Notes: a model not told the origin generated them from the sequence alone. 35,696 nucleotides of DNA from S141-55 sp964422065 (GCA_964422065.1 CAYQZW010000007.1:1-35696), one strand, 5' to 3'. Shown: positions 7,215-15,646, numbered from the stretch's first letter. Numbers and translations are program-made.

Positions 7215-7883
7215 ATGCTGAGATTTCTGCAAGAACTGGAAAATCTGAAGCGCGATCTCATCGCGATGGCCGACGAAGCGATCGCGATGATCCACGATGC
7301 GATCCAAGCCATCCTGACGAAAGATGTGACCCTGGCCCACCAGGTCCTGGATGCCGAGGAACGGATCAATAAGCGAGAGATCGAGATTGAAGATCGCGCT
7401 ATTGGACTGATTGCTCGATTCCAGCCGGAGGCGGAGAACCTTCGGACCCTGGTCATGGTGATCAAGATCAACAACGATCTGGAGCGGATCGCAGACCATG
7501 CTGTAAACATTGCGAAACGTGCAGAGATCATCGTGCAGGAACCCCAAGTCAAGCCTTACGTAGATTTACCAAAGATGGCCCAGATCACCGAAGGGATGCT
7601 GAAAGATGCGGTCCAGTCGTTTATTCAAGAGAATCCCGGTATGGCCCACGGGGTCTGTGTACGAGATGACCTGGTGGACAACCTCTATGACGCGATCTTC
7701 AAAGAGTTGGTCGAAATCATGATCAAAGACCCGTCCACCGTGGAACGGGCGATCCGTATCATCCAGGTCTGTAAGAGTTTGGAACGGGTTGCAGACCTGG
7801 CGACGAACATCTGTGAGGATGTCATCTATATGGTCGAAGGCCGCATCATCAAACACGGCTTTGACCGGCAGCAGAAGTCCTGA
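7215..7883 (+). CDS. phoU: Phosphate-specific transport accessory protein PhoU
   Basis: This 222-residue all-helical protein has the two PhoU repeats. Each repeat carries an acidic metal-binding motif of the E/DxxxD type: INNDLERIADHAVNIAKRA in the first and CKSLERVADLATNICEDVIYM in the second. PhoU damps phosphate uptake by acting on the Pst transporter and the PhoR kinase. AAGGAG is well placed before the ATG. It is transcribed with pstB. Its stop codon TGA (7881-7883) directly abuts the stop codon of the convergent gene at 7884, leaving no space for a terminator. Confidence 0.94.
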   Translation: MLRFLQELENLKRDLIAMADEAIAMIHDAIQAILTKDVTLAHQVLDAEERINKREIEIEDRAIGLIARFQPEAENLRTLVMVIKINNDLERIADHAVNIAKRAEIIVQEPQVKPYVDLPKMAQITEGMLKDAVQSFIQENPGMAHGVCVRDDLVDNLYDAIFKELVEIMIKDPSTVERAIRIIQVCKSLERVADLATNICEDVIYMVEGRIIKHGFDRQQKS

Positions 7884-8951
7884 TTAGAAGAAGACTTGGA
7901 GGGCGAGGAGGACCAGCGGTCGGAACCAATCCGGATCAAAGATATCCTCTGAATCCCCCCACGCGAGGTCGGCCCTGAGTTCTAAGGTGGCGGAGTTTGT
8001 GAACGCATATTGGATGCCAGGGACGACCAGGAAACTTTGATCGTTGATTGCGTAAACCCAGAGGACCGATGCCGTCCACAGGGGGTTGATCGTCTTTTGG
8101 AGTAGCAATGCACCGTAAGGGGTCTTTTTGGCTTGGAAGGGTGTGAAGCCGGAGACATTCCCCTTAGGGGGCCAGAAGAGCTCCACAAGCGCGTAAATTT
8201 CGTGGGCAAAGAACCGGTCATAATTCACCGAGCCATAGAGGTTGTCTTGATCTCGAAACCCTTCTGCGCGGAAAATCCCTTGCCAGACAGGACGACTCAG
8301 TGCGGCCCCAAAGCCTTTTCTTGTGCCTAAGATCAGGATTTCCCATTCTCCGGCCCAAAACCGAAGCGAAGCGGAGGCAGGTGCCCCTTCGTACGTTGCC
8401 GGCCATACCCACCGAAAGCGGAGGTCCTCCACGGGGTATAGGGTGACTTCGACGGCGTCCATCCCGGGTAAAAACTCCGGATCAAGGGCCAGCCGTTGTC
8501 GGGGCACATAGAAATCCAAAGGGGAATACACGTAGGTCAGCCCTTGAGAAACCAGCATGCGTCCGAGTCTGATTCGCATTTTGGGGAGCATCCATTGGAT
8601 ACTGGCGCGATAGACCAAAAACCGTGAGCCCCAGTGAGTGTCTTTGATCAACGTGTCTGCAGAATGCATCCGGGATTGGTCGAAACTCATCTCAAAATAT
8701 CGGATAGACCATGAATCCCCGGTCATTGGTTGGGCTTCAATCGCGAGTTTTCCGGAAAAAGCTGAACCCCACTGGGGTTCCCACGTCAGGTTGAGACGGC
8801 TCCAAACAAACCGGCCTGGAAACAAGTGGGTTTCAAAAGTTGGCCAAAGGGAGACGGGGATTCGATATCCCGTGACCACCCCATAGGCAGAGAAACTTCC
8901 ACTTAAGTTTCCAGGGAGCGCAAGGAGGATCCAGAGGCTCAGGGATGTCAT
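7884..8951 (-). CDS. Putative outer-membrane beta-barrel protein
   Basis: This 355-residue protein has a signal-peptide-like N-terminus (MTSLSLWILLALPGNLSGS). The rest is rich in alternating polar/hydrophobic strands with many aromatic residues and ends in Phe (LVLLALQVFF), the pattern of an outer-membrane barrel with a C-terminal beta-signal. I do not recognise a specific family. I chose the ATG at 8951 because it gives the signal peptide and overlaps the mnmA stop by 4 bp (ATGA). A longer in-frame ORF to 9041 would run far into mnmA. It is the last gene of the ctpA-pdp-mnmA unit. Function is unknown; porin- or transporter-like is the best guess. Confidence 0.65.
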   Translation of the reverse strand: MTSLSLWILLALPGNLSGSFSAYGVVTGYRIPVSLWPTFETHLFPGRFVWSRLNLTWEPQWGSAFSGKLAIEAQPMTGDSWSIRYFEMSFDQSRMHSADTLIKDTHWGSRFLVYRASIQWMLPKMRIRLGRMLVSQGLTYVYSPLDFYVPRQRLALDPEFLPGMDAVEVTLYPVEDLRFRWVWPATYEGAPASASLRFWAGEWEILILGTRKGFGAALSRPVWQGIFRAEGFRDQDNLYGSVNYDRFFAHEIYALVELFWPPKGNVSGFTPFQAKKTPYGALLLQKTINPLWTASVLWVYAINDQSFLVVPGIQYAFTNSATLELRADLAWGDSEDIFDPDWFRPLVLLALQVFF

Positions 8952-10006
8952 GATGGAGCATCCTCCGGCAAGATGAATCCACCCCCGACGAGTGTATCGC
9001 CCTTGTAAAATGCAGCCAGTTGCCCGGGGGTGGGATTCCATTGGGGCTCATCGAATTCCACGGTACATTCGGTCGCCTGGAGAGTGGTAATGGTGGCTGG
9101 TGCTGGCCTGGCGAGATATCGGATCATCACGTCCACGCGATCCCCGACCTTCAAGTCCTCATGCAGGTTTAACGCTCCGACCCGAATCCTTTTTTTCATC
9201 AAGGCGTCCCGAGGCCCGACCACAAGGTCACCGGTTTTCGGGTCGATTTTCACGACATAAACTGGGTGTCCAAGATGGACTCCCAGGCCTTTTCGTTGTC
9301 CCAAAGTGAAGTAATGGGTACCCGGGTGGGTGCCCAAGACCCGGCCCTCAAGGTCCAGGATCCGTCCGGGCTTTTTCGGCAGGACCCGGTCCAGAAACTT
9401 CCGGTAATCTCCATCGTCTACAAAGCAAATATCTTGGGATTCCACGAGATTGGGAGGAATCAGGTTCCTGGCCTTTGCCAGGGCCTGGACCTCGTATTTT
9501 TCCATGTCGCCCAGAGGGAAAAGGATCCGGGGAAGGAACTCCCGATGGACTAAAGCGAGAAAATAGGTCTGGTCTTTTCGCCTGTCCTTGGGGCGGACAA
9601 TTCGGCCGTTGATGATCCGGGCATAGTGTCCGGTCGCAACCCACTGTGCACCGGCCTTGTCCGCAAAGTGGATGAGATGCTCGAACTTGATGATACGGTT
9701 GCAAAGGACACAGGGGTTGGGCGTTAATCCCCGAGCATAACCTTCGACGAAAAATCGGATGATTGTGTCCTGGAATACATCCCTTAAGTCCACCGTGTAG
9801 TGCCGAATCCCCAGTTGGATGCACATCATCCGTGCCCGGTTGATCGCATCCAAGGTACAGCAACTTCGGGGGGAGTTTACGTTGTCATAAAGGTAAAGGG
9901 TGACCCCGATGACTTCGTATCCCTGGGTTTTGAGGAGGTAGGCGGTGACTGTACTATCCGTCCCGCCGGACATTCCAACCACGACCTTCTCAGGCACAGG
10001 GATCAC
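8948..10006 (-). CDS. mnmA: tRNA-specific 2-thiouridylase MnmA
   Basis: MnmA inserts sulfur at U34 of the tRNAs for Lys, Glu and Gln, using ATP and a persulfide donor. The 352-residue protein has the PP-loop SGGTDS (13-18, where SGGVDS is usual), the nucleophile C99 in NPCVLCN, and the second catalytic cysteine C194 in DICFVDDGDY, so both catalytic cysteines are present. The HYARI and late LGQRKGLG segments also fit. It starts 3 nt after the pyrimidine phosphorylase gene ends, with a GGTGATC-type upstream sequence, and overlaps the downstream barrel gene by 4 bp. Confidence 0.95.
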   Translation of the reverse strand: MIPVPEKVVVGMSGGTDSTVTAYLLKTQGYEVIGVTLYLYDNVNSPRSCCTLDAINRARMMCIQLGIRHYTVDLRDVFQDTIIRFFVEGYARGLTPNPCVLCNRIIKFEHLIHFADKAGAQWVATGHYARIINGRIVRPKDRRKDQTYFLALVHREFLPRILFPLGDMEKYEVQALAKARNLIPPNLVESQDICFVDDGDYRKFLDRVLPKKPGRILDLEGRVLGTHPGTHYFTLGQRKGLGVHLGHPVYVVKIDPKTGDLVVGPRDALMKKRIRVGALNLHEDLKVGDRVDVMIRYLARPAPATITTLQATECTVEFDEPQWNPTPGQLAAFYKGDTLVGGGFILPEDAPS

Positions 10007-10009
10007 CTC

Positions 10010-11311
10010 TCATGACCATACCTCAAGGATCAGGGGCATGGGGTCTTGGCATTCCTCCCCCACCTGAAAGGAGGTTTCAAGAAGACGCACCGCTTCCGAG
10101 ACCTTCGCGGGATCATTCCCATGGACCTCAAAGACCGGTTCACCGGCCTCCACCCAATCTCCAACCTTTTTCCAACAATAGATCCCCACCTTGGGGTCAA
10201 TGCGATCGTCTTTGACCTTCCGCCCCGCACCCAGCAGCGTTGCGGCCATCCCAATCTCGCGGGTGTGGAATCCGGTCAGATAACCCGTCATTGGAGCGAC
10301 AACTTTTTCTTGAATTTGCACTCGAAGGAAATCCGGGTGCTCGATCGCATCCGGGTCCCCACCCTGGTTTTGGACCATTTCCCGCCATTTCTGATACCCT
10401 TGCCCGTTGCGGATCTGCTCACGGATCTTCCGTTTCCCCGTTTCCAGATCAGGGACCTTTCCAGCGAGGAGCAGCATATACGCGCCCTCGGTAACCACGA
10501 GTTCCGTAAGGTCTTCGGGACCCTCGCCTTTCAAAACCGCCACACTTTCAACGACTTCCACGGCGTTACCGATTGCGTGTCCCAGGGGCTGGTCCATGTT
10601 GGTAATGAGGGCCACCACCTTTTTCCCCATGCCCTTAGCGATCTCCACCATGTTTTGTGCCAATGCCTGAGCATCCTCCAGACGAGCCATAAACGCTCCG
10701 GAGCCGGTTTTCACATCCAAAACGAGACCTTCGGCACCTTCTGCAAACTTCTTGGAGAGGATGGACGAGGCGATTAAGGGAATACTGCTCACCGTAGCCG
10801 TAACATCCCGTAGGGCATACATCTTGCGATCCGCGGGCACCAAGGTTTCTGTTTGACCGATGATGGCAACCCCCACGGTCTGGAGGGCCGCTTTAAATTC
10901 TTCCACGCTCAAGTTTGTCCGAAAGCCGGGGATCGACTCTAATTTATCCAGAGTTCCACCGGTGTGTCCTAACGCGCGTCCGGAAATCATCGGCACCCTA
11001 ACCCCCAAAGAGGCCACCAAAGGGGCCAAGGGAAGCGAAACCTTGTCTCCTACACCCCCGGTGGAATGTTTATCGATTTTGGGACCCGGAATGTCGGAAA
11101 GATCCAATACTTCCCCACTTTCCATCATCGCCTGGGTCAAGGCTACGGTTTCCTCTGGGGTCATCCCCTGGAAATAAACAGCCATCAGAAATGCGGCAAG
11201 TTGGTAATCCGGGATCTCTCCGGAAGTGATGCCCTGGATGATGAAGCGGATCTCTTCGTCGGTGAGCGGCTCCCCATCCCGCTTTTTTCGGATCAATTCA
11301 ACCATGAACAT
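10010..11311 (-). CDS. pdp: Pyrimidine-nucleoside (thymidine) phosphorylase
   Basis: This 433-residue enzyme cleaves pyrimidine nucleosides with phosphate to base plus (deoxy)ribose-1-phosphate, a salvage reaction. Family motifs are KIDKHSTGGVGDKVSLPLAP (78-97), with the phosphate-binding region, and SGRALGHTGGTLDKLESIPG (110-129). A conserved VLDVKTGSGAFM follows, and the C-terminal alpha/beta domain ends with GDPVFEVH-like sequence (AGEPVFEVHGND). GGAGGT lies 6 nt upstream of the ATG at 11311, which decides it over the in-frame ATG two codons later. Pyrimidine-nucleoside phosphorylase and DeoA cannot be separated safely by eye. A purine nucleoside phosphorylase is encoded at 21495. Confidence 0.93.
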   Translation of the reverse strand: MFMVELIRKKRDGEPLTDEEIRFIIQGITSGEIPDYQLAAFLMAVYFQGMTPEETVALTQAMMESGEVLDLSDIPGPKIDKHSTGGVGDKVSLPLAPLVASLGVRVPMISGRALGHTGGTLDKLESIPGFRTNLSVEEFKAALQTVGVAIIGQTETLVPADRKMYALRDVTATVSSIPLIASSILSKKFAEGAEGLVLDVKTGSGAFMARLEDAQALAQNMVEIAKGMGKKVVALITNMDQPLGHAIGNAVEVVESVAVLKGEGPEDLTELVVTEGAYMLLLAGKVPDLETGKRKIREQIRNGQGYQKWREMVQNQGGDPDAIEHPDFLRVQIQEKVVAPMTGYLTGFHTREIGMAATLLGAGRKVKDDRIDPKVGIYCWKKVGDWVEAGEPVFEVHGNDPAKVSEAVRLLETSFQVGEECQDPMPLILEVWS

Positions 11312-11386
11312 AGAAACACCTCCTCAACCTTGCGCAGGGGCACCGATGAAATCTCCTTGATTGGCCCAATCCGGGGATTGCGTGGC

Positions 11387-12994
11387 TTACGGTTTCCCTT
11401 GCCCCATGTATGCGAAGAGGTCTTCAACAGACTTCGCAGTTTCCAAGACCTTCACTGCTTTCTGGACCACGGGATCTGTCTTGAGGGACATAGCGTACCG
11501 CCCCTTGATGCCGAAGTATTTCTCCGCAATATCCATGGCAAGGTAGTATCTCAGATCGTCTTTTGCTTCTTCATACTCCTCGTCCGTGAACTCCACGCCT
11601 TTGTCCTTCAGGTAAGTTTTGAAGTCTTCCATCAAGGCGTCGGTGACCTGGATCTCGTCCAGGGACTGGATCTCCGGGTGCTGATTGTAGTACTTCACAG
11701 CGAAGTCGAAGAAAGCCGACTTGGCAAAGGCTTTGGAAACCAAAGAGTGGGGAGGTTTCCGTTCGACGACAATGTCAGGAACGATCCCGCCCCCGCCGTA
11801 AACCACGCGGTGGAGTTTCTTGGTATAAAAGACCGGACGGACCTCTTTCTTGGAGGTATCTTCCGAAGTGGTATCCTGTGGGGCATTCATCAGTTCGGCG
11901 AAAGAGGCTTTGGCACGTTTCCGCTCCCGGTGGATGCTCCGGCCGGATGGTGTGTAATACCGAGCCACGGTCAATTTCAGTTCGTAGCCTTTCCCGAGGG
12001 GATAGATTCGCTGTACAGAGCCTTTCCCAAAGGTCGTGTCCCCAATGATCAGTGCGCGATCCCAATCCTGGAGTGCCCCAGAGACAATCTCCGAGGCTGA
12101 TGCCGAGCCTGGGTCAACCAATACGACCACAGGGATCTCGGGGTCTACCTCGGGCTCTTGTGGGGCAACAAATGCGGTATCCGAGTTCCAGGCTCGTCCG
12201 CGGGTGAAAACGATGGTTTTGCCCTTGGGGAGAAAGAGATTGGACACGCGGATCGCTTCCCGCAGAAGGCCACCGGGATTCGATCGAAGATCCAGGATGA
12301 ACCGATTGCAGCCCTGCGCTAACAGGGAATCGATCGCGGCCTTGACCTCTCTGGAGGCATGCGAAGAGAACTGGGTAAGGCGCACATAGCCCACGCCGCC
12401 GTCAAGTTTGGTGTAGTAAGGCACAGATTTGATCTCAATGATTGCCCGTGTGATGGTAAAGTCCAGTGGTTCGTCTACGCCCGGCCGCTGGATGGTGATC
12501 GTGACTTTGGTGCCGGGTTTGCCTCGAAGGACCTTGACGGCATCTTTCAATTTGATGCCACGGGTGGATTTCCCTTCGATTTTGATGATCCGGTCGCCTG
12601 CGCGGAGGCCCGCCCGATAGGCCGGGGTCCCTTCGATAGGGGCAATGACCGTGAGCCAACCGTCACGGATCCCGATCTGAATGCCGAGACCCCCGAATTT
12701 TCCTTGGGTCCGAACCTTCCATTCCTCGCTCTCGTCCGGAGTCAGGAAATCTGAGAAGGGGTCCAGCGACTGGACCATCCCGTCGATGCCGGATTCGATG
12801 AGTTTGACAGGATCCTCTTCTTCAACATAATTTCGCTCGATTTGGATGAGGGTTCGGGTGAAGATCTCCAGCATTTCGCGTTTTGTCGCGCGGTTCTCTT
12901 GGGCGCGCATCTGAACCGTCGCGCCGACCACTGTCGCGATCAGGGCGCCAAAGAAAAGAGCTTTCCACAGGTCGTTCCGTTGATTCTTCATCAT
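11387..12994 (-). CDS. ctpA: S41 family C-terminal processing peptidase
   Basis: This 535-residue serine protease is anchored or secreted by an N-terminal hydrophobic segment (about residues 11-27). The PDZ domain (about 98-180, GGLGIQIGIRDG...GDRIIKIEG) precedes the S41 catalytic domain. The nucleophilic serine lies in DPGSASASEIVSGAL (295-308), and the general-base lysine is K324 in FGKGSVQ. Family members trim C-termini of periplasmic proteins or cut regulators. The C-terminal extension (about 430-535) is charged and helical. The gene has its own promoter with the -10 box 8 nt from the ATG and no ribosome binding site. pdp follows 75 nt downstream and has its own AGGAGG. Confidence 0.93.
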   Translation of the reverse strand: MMKNQRNDLWKALFFGALIATVVGATVQMRAQENRATKREMLEIFTRTLIQIERNYVEEEDPVKLIESGIDGMVQSLDPFSDFLTPDESEEWKVRTQGKFGGLGIQIGIRDGWLTVIAPIEGTPAYRAGLRAGDRIIKIEGKSTRGIKLKDAVKVLRGKPGTKVTITIQRPGVDEPLDFTITRAIIEIKSVPYYTKLDGGVGYVRLTQFSSHASREVKAAIDSLLAQGCNRFILDLRSNPGGLLREAIRVSNLFLPKGKTIVFTRGRAWNSDTAFVAPQEPEVDPEIPVVVLVDPGSASASEIVSGALQDWDRALIIGDTTFGKGSVQRIYPLGKGYELKLTVARYYTPSGRSIHRERKRAKASFAELMNAPQDTTSEDTSKKEVRPVFYTKKLHRVVYGGGGIVPDIVVERKPPHSLVSKAFAKSAFFDFAVKYYNQHPEIQSLDEIQVTDALMEDFKTYLKDKGVEFTDEEYEEAKDDLRYYLAMDIAEKYFGIKGRYAMSLKTDPVVQKAVKVLETAKSVEDLFAYMGQGKP

Positions 12995-13031
12995 GATGAG
13001 GAATTATATGGACACCCCCTCAAGGCTTCAA
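12995..13031 (-). promoter_or_regulatory. ctpA promoter, predicted leaderless
   Basis: On the minus strand, TTGAAG (13031-13026), a 17-nt spacer and TATAAT (13008-13003) end 8 nt before the ctpA ATG at 12994. The few bases between are pyrimidine-rich with no Shine-Dalgarno, so the 5' leader would be about 0-3 nt. Confidence 0.72.
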
Positions 13032-13093
13032 ATCACCCCGACGTGAAAACGGGAATTCTTATTCTGATCTCCGTGTTCCAAGGCGTCCGGGAA

Positions 13094-13351
13094 TTATAGC
13101 CGTTCGTCTTGGATCCGGTAGGGAGAACGAGGGAAGGTATAGTTGCAGTACGCACATTTATAGGGCGTTGTCCCCTTCTGCATCGAAAATAGTTCCTCAC
13201 ACTCCGGACATCGCCACTCCTGGAGGTCCGTGGGTACCCCAACTTCTACCTGCTCCATACTGCTCCGGCAGATCGGACACCAGAGGGGTGGGCGGTCTTC
13301 TGAACGCACAAAGACCAAGGTTCCACAACCTTTACACTCGTATGCGTACAC
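13094..13351 (-). CDS. Small double zinc-ribbon protein
   Basis: This 85-residue protein has four CxxC pairs: C6/C9, C25/C28, C48/C51 and C66/C69. That is enough for two zinc ribbons. The first half (YAYECKGCG...WCPICRSSMEQV) resembles FmdB-type zinc ribbons, which are often regulatory or RNA/DNA-associated. I chose GTG at 13351 because the domain begins there and a TATACT box ends 6 nt upstream, which would give a leaderless mRNA. An in-frame TTG at 13393 would add 14 residues but has no ribosome binding site. It lies 61 nt downstream of the PUA-HAD gene. Function unknown. Confidence 0.65.
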   Translation of the reverse strand: MYAYECKGCGTLVFVRSEDRPPLWCPICRSSMEQVEVGVPTDLQEWRCPECEELFSMQKGTTPYKCAYCNYTFPRSPYRIQDERL

Positions 13352-13357
13352 GCACAA

Positions 13358-13363
13358 AGTATA
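13358..13363 (-). promoter_or_regulatory. Possible -10 box of the zinc-ribbon gene
   Basis: TATACT on the minus strand (13363-13358) stands 6 nt before the proposed GTG start. No convincing -35 box is seen at 16-18 nt spacing, so this call rests on the -10 box and its similarity to the other leaderless sites in the window. Confidence 0.4.
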
Positions 13364-13412
13364 CAGTTCTGGATCGCCAGAGAGGGAGTTCAATGCGTTG
13401 GATACGGTGCGA

Positions 13413-14516
13413 TCAGGGGCAGCCTTCCAGGAGGTGTTGGATCAAATCGTCGGGTGAGATCCCTTCAAAGGACTTGAGGGTTAGGTCGGCCAGGTCTGCC
13501 CCCTTCGGAGCTCGGACGGCAACGACTTTCATGCCGGCAGCACGCGCCGCGCGGATGCCGTTCATGGAATCTTCAAACACAATGCAGCGATCTGGGGGTG
13601 TATCCAAGGCTTTGGCTGCCTTCAAAAAGATTTCAGGATCAGGTTTGCCACGTTGAACGTCTTGGGAAGACACTACAACCCGGAAATAGGAGCGGAGGCC
13701 CAGCCTCTTCAGAATCAAGTCGATCTCCCTGTGTCTGGAGGAGGAAGCGACCGCCAAGGAAAGGCCGGACTCTCTGCACTGCTGAAGGAATTTGTGGACT
13801 CCTGGGGTGGGCTGGAGGGGGGCGGTTTTGAGGAGTTCCTCGTAGTACTCCGCTTTGGATTTCGCCAGAGCCGGGGCGATCCCTCCTGGCAAGTCAAACT
13901 TTTGGATCAGGGCTTCCCAATATTCCCGTTCGCCCAACCCCATGTACGGTACATTCTCTTCCAGAGTCAGGTGGTGGCCGTACTGCTGTAAAACGCGATT
14001 CGTGGCCTCGACATGGAGGGGCTCGGAGTCTAACAGGACCCCATCGAGATCGAAGATGAGGGCCGGGCAGGGTGGGGTTGTCGGAATCTGGATTTGGAGG
14101 CGGCGTCCCTTAGGCAACTGGTTTTTCAATCGGCCTGGTTGGTATAACGCGGACCCTAAAGGGTGCCCCCGATACCGGACGATCACCTGGCCTGGCTCGA
14201 GGTCCGAGAATTCACCTCGGAGATCTTTCCCTTCGGCATAAGCCATCGCCTCTTCTGCGTTGAGATCCACGACATTTCGGGTTGCAAACCGACCGAAGAG
14301 TTGAATCCCGGCGGTTGTCAATTTGACTTTGCCATCTTTGAAAACTCTGGCCAGGCGGATCCCCCGCCGCTTATAGGTCCGGATGGGGAGTTGTGGGACT
14401 TCCTTGGACGTGACCCAGATGTCCCCCTCGTCCAATAACGCATAGTCCTCAAACACCTCCGGAGGAATGCCAAAGCGGGTCTCCAGATATTCTAAGGCTT
14501 TTCGTTTCCGGTCCAT
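13413..14516 (-). CDS. Fusion of PUA-like RNA-binding domain and HAD-family phosphatase
   Basis: One uninterrupted 367-residue frame encodes two unrelated parts. Residues 1-140 (YLETRFGIPPEVFEDY..., VKLTTAGIQLFGRF, GQVIVRYRGHPLGSALYQPG, RLKNQLPKGRR) resemble the PUA-like RNA-binding module found in RsmF/NOL1-type rRNA methyltransferases, but no methyltransferase domain is present. Residues 151-367 are a beta-phosphoglucomutase-like HAD hydrolase: nucleophile D156 and acid/base D158 in FDLDGVLLDSEP, motif II AVASSS, the motif III region RGKPDPEIF and motif IV VFEDSMNGIRAARAAGM. No ATG, GTG or TTG lies at the junction (residues 138-160), so separate translation of the HAD part is unlikely. The start overlaps the sfsA 3' end by 25 nt. 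Substrate unknown. Confidence 0.82.
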   Translation of the reverse strand: MDRKRKALEYLETRFGIPPEVFEDYALLDEGDIWVTSKEVPQLPIRTYKRRGIRLARVFKDGKVKLTTAGIQLFGRFATRNVVDLNAEEAMAYAEGKDLRGEFSDLEPGQVIVRYRGHPLGSALYQPGRLKNQLPKGRRLQIQIPTTPPCPALIFDLDGVLLDSEPLHVEATNRVLQQYGHHLTLEENVPYMGLGEREYWEALIQKFDLPGGIAPALAKSKAEYYEELLKTAPLQPTPGVHKFLQQCRESGLSLAVASSSRHREIDLILKRLGLRSYFRVVVSSQDVQRGKPDPEIFLKAAKALDTPPDRCIVFEDSMNGIRAARAAGMKVVAVRAPKGADLADLTLKSFEGISPDDLIQHLLEGCP

Positions 14517-15217
14517 GTTTCCAACCGTACAGGGATTTCTTGGTCAAACTCAAGGGTTGTGGGGGTGACCCGGAGCCGGATGGCATAGAACTCCACGCCT
14601 TGGGTTTGGGCCCAGAGTGCGGTTTTTGCGAATACCGGATCTATTTCTGCATAGGGACGGAGCGCCTGTGCGTCAGGCCGTTGGACGACCCAGAGGACCA
14701 CCGCGCGGCCCCCTTCTTTTTGCCGGAAGGTTACGAGAGCCTTGAGATGTCGGGCCCCCCGACGCGTAGGGGCATCTGGAAACAGCGCAAGGCCATCTTT
14801 GGCCAAAGTACACGATTTGGTTTCCAGCAACAAAAGACCATCCGGCCCCTCCAGCAGGAAATCGATACGGCTGGATCCATAGGTGTATTCTGCCTTCCGA
14901 ATTCGATAGCCAGATAGCCCGGGCAGGAGGCTCAAGGCAAGCCATTCCCGGACCACGAGGTTCGGGACACGGGCATCAATGGACACGTAAAATTTCTGCA
15001 GGTCTACTGCTTTGAGGTCGTATTGTGTTTTGCGATGGGGGTCGGGATGGGCTTCTAAGACCACTTGGCGTCCTCCGACCAGGAGTTCCTCAAGACGAGA
15101 TGAGTTCGGGATATAGGCGAGGTGGATCCCCCCACCAGGGATTTCAACTTCCGCACTAAAACGAGTGACCTTGGAAATCAACAGACCGTAGACTGGATGT
15201 TGAATCCACGGAATCAC
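14492..15217 (-). CDS. sfsA: SfsA family protein (sugar fermentation stimulation protein homologue)
   Basis: This 241-residue SfsA homologue has the family pattern of an N-terminal OB-like part (GLLISKVTRFSAEVEIPGG, HLAYIPNSSRLEELL) and a restriction-nuclease-like C-terminal part with SRIDFLLEG and LLLETKSCTLA, the latter carrying the acidic and lysine residues of a PD-(D/E)xK-type site. SfsA was named for an effect on maltose metabolism in E. coli; nucleic-acid binding or cleavage is suspected but unsettled. I chose GTG at 15217: it overlaps the osmC stop as GTGA, and the upstream in-frame ATG at 15256 would lie inside osmC by 43 nt. The 3' end overlaps the PUA-HAD gene. Confidence 0.88.
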   Translation of the reverse strand: MIPWIQHPVYGLLISKVTRFSAEVEIPGGGIHLAYIPNSSRLEELLVGGRQVVLEAHPDPHRKTQYDLKAVDLQKFYVSIDARVPNLVVREWLALSLLPGLSGYRIRKAEYTYGSSRIDFLLEGPDGLLLLETKSCTLAKDGLALFPDAPTRRGARHLKALVTFRQKEGGRAVVLWVVQRPDAQALRPYAEIDPVFAKTALWAQTQGVEFYAIRLRVTPTTLEFDQEIPVRLETWTGNEKP

Positions 15218-15615
15218 GGAACGATCTGGATCTGTGTTTCGATCTTTGCGGTACATCGAAGCATGGCCATCACGGAACAGTACCGTTCCGCGGAGAGATT
15301 CACAGCTCGCTGCAGTTTCTCCATGGGAAGATTTTGTCCCTTGAAACAGTAGCGGACGAGGATATGCGTATAGACCTTGGGGTGTTCAGGGGCACGTTCT
15401 GCTTCGATTTCCATCCAAAAGGCCTCGACGGGAACGCGCATCTTTTTCAGGATACTGACGACATCAATGCCGGTGCATCCTCCTAATGCGATGAGGACCG
15501 TTTCCATCGGACGGGGGCCACGATCGCCTTCTGCATCGTCTAAAATCACCGTATGACCCGAATCCGGCGTAGCCCGGAATCGGTGTCCAGTCTCCCACTC
15601 AACCTTTACTTTCAT
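15214..15615 (-). CDS. osmC: OsmC/Ohr-family peroxide-detoxification-like protein
   Basis: This 133-residue protein has the OsmC fold pattern. The two redox cysteines are C47 in ALGGCTGIDVVSILKKMR and C113 in AERYCSVMAML; in the family they form the thiol pair that reduces organic hydroperoxides. The opening strand MKVKVEWETGHRFRA and the PMETVLIALGGC helix are typical of the YhfA-like branch. GGAGGTG precedes the ATG by about 5 nt. A promoter lies upstream, and the stop overlaps sfsA by 4 bp. The exact substrate is not predictable; osmC is used as a family label. Confidence 0.85.
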   Translation of the reverse strand: MKVKVEWETGHRFRATPDSGHTVILDDAEGDRGPRPMETVLIALGGCTGIDVVSILKKMRVPVEAFWMEIEAERAPEHPKVYTHILVRYCFKGQNLPMEKLQRAVNLSAERYCSVMAMLRCTAKIETQIQIVP

Positions 15616-15646
15616 CGGAGCACCTCCACAGTTTCTTTAGGGGCTT

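Noticed and set aside
11066..12100. 344-residue plus-strand ORF
   Set aside because: Antisense shadow of ctpA and the pyrimidine phosphorylase; no recognisable motif, and both opposite genes are certain.
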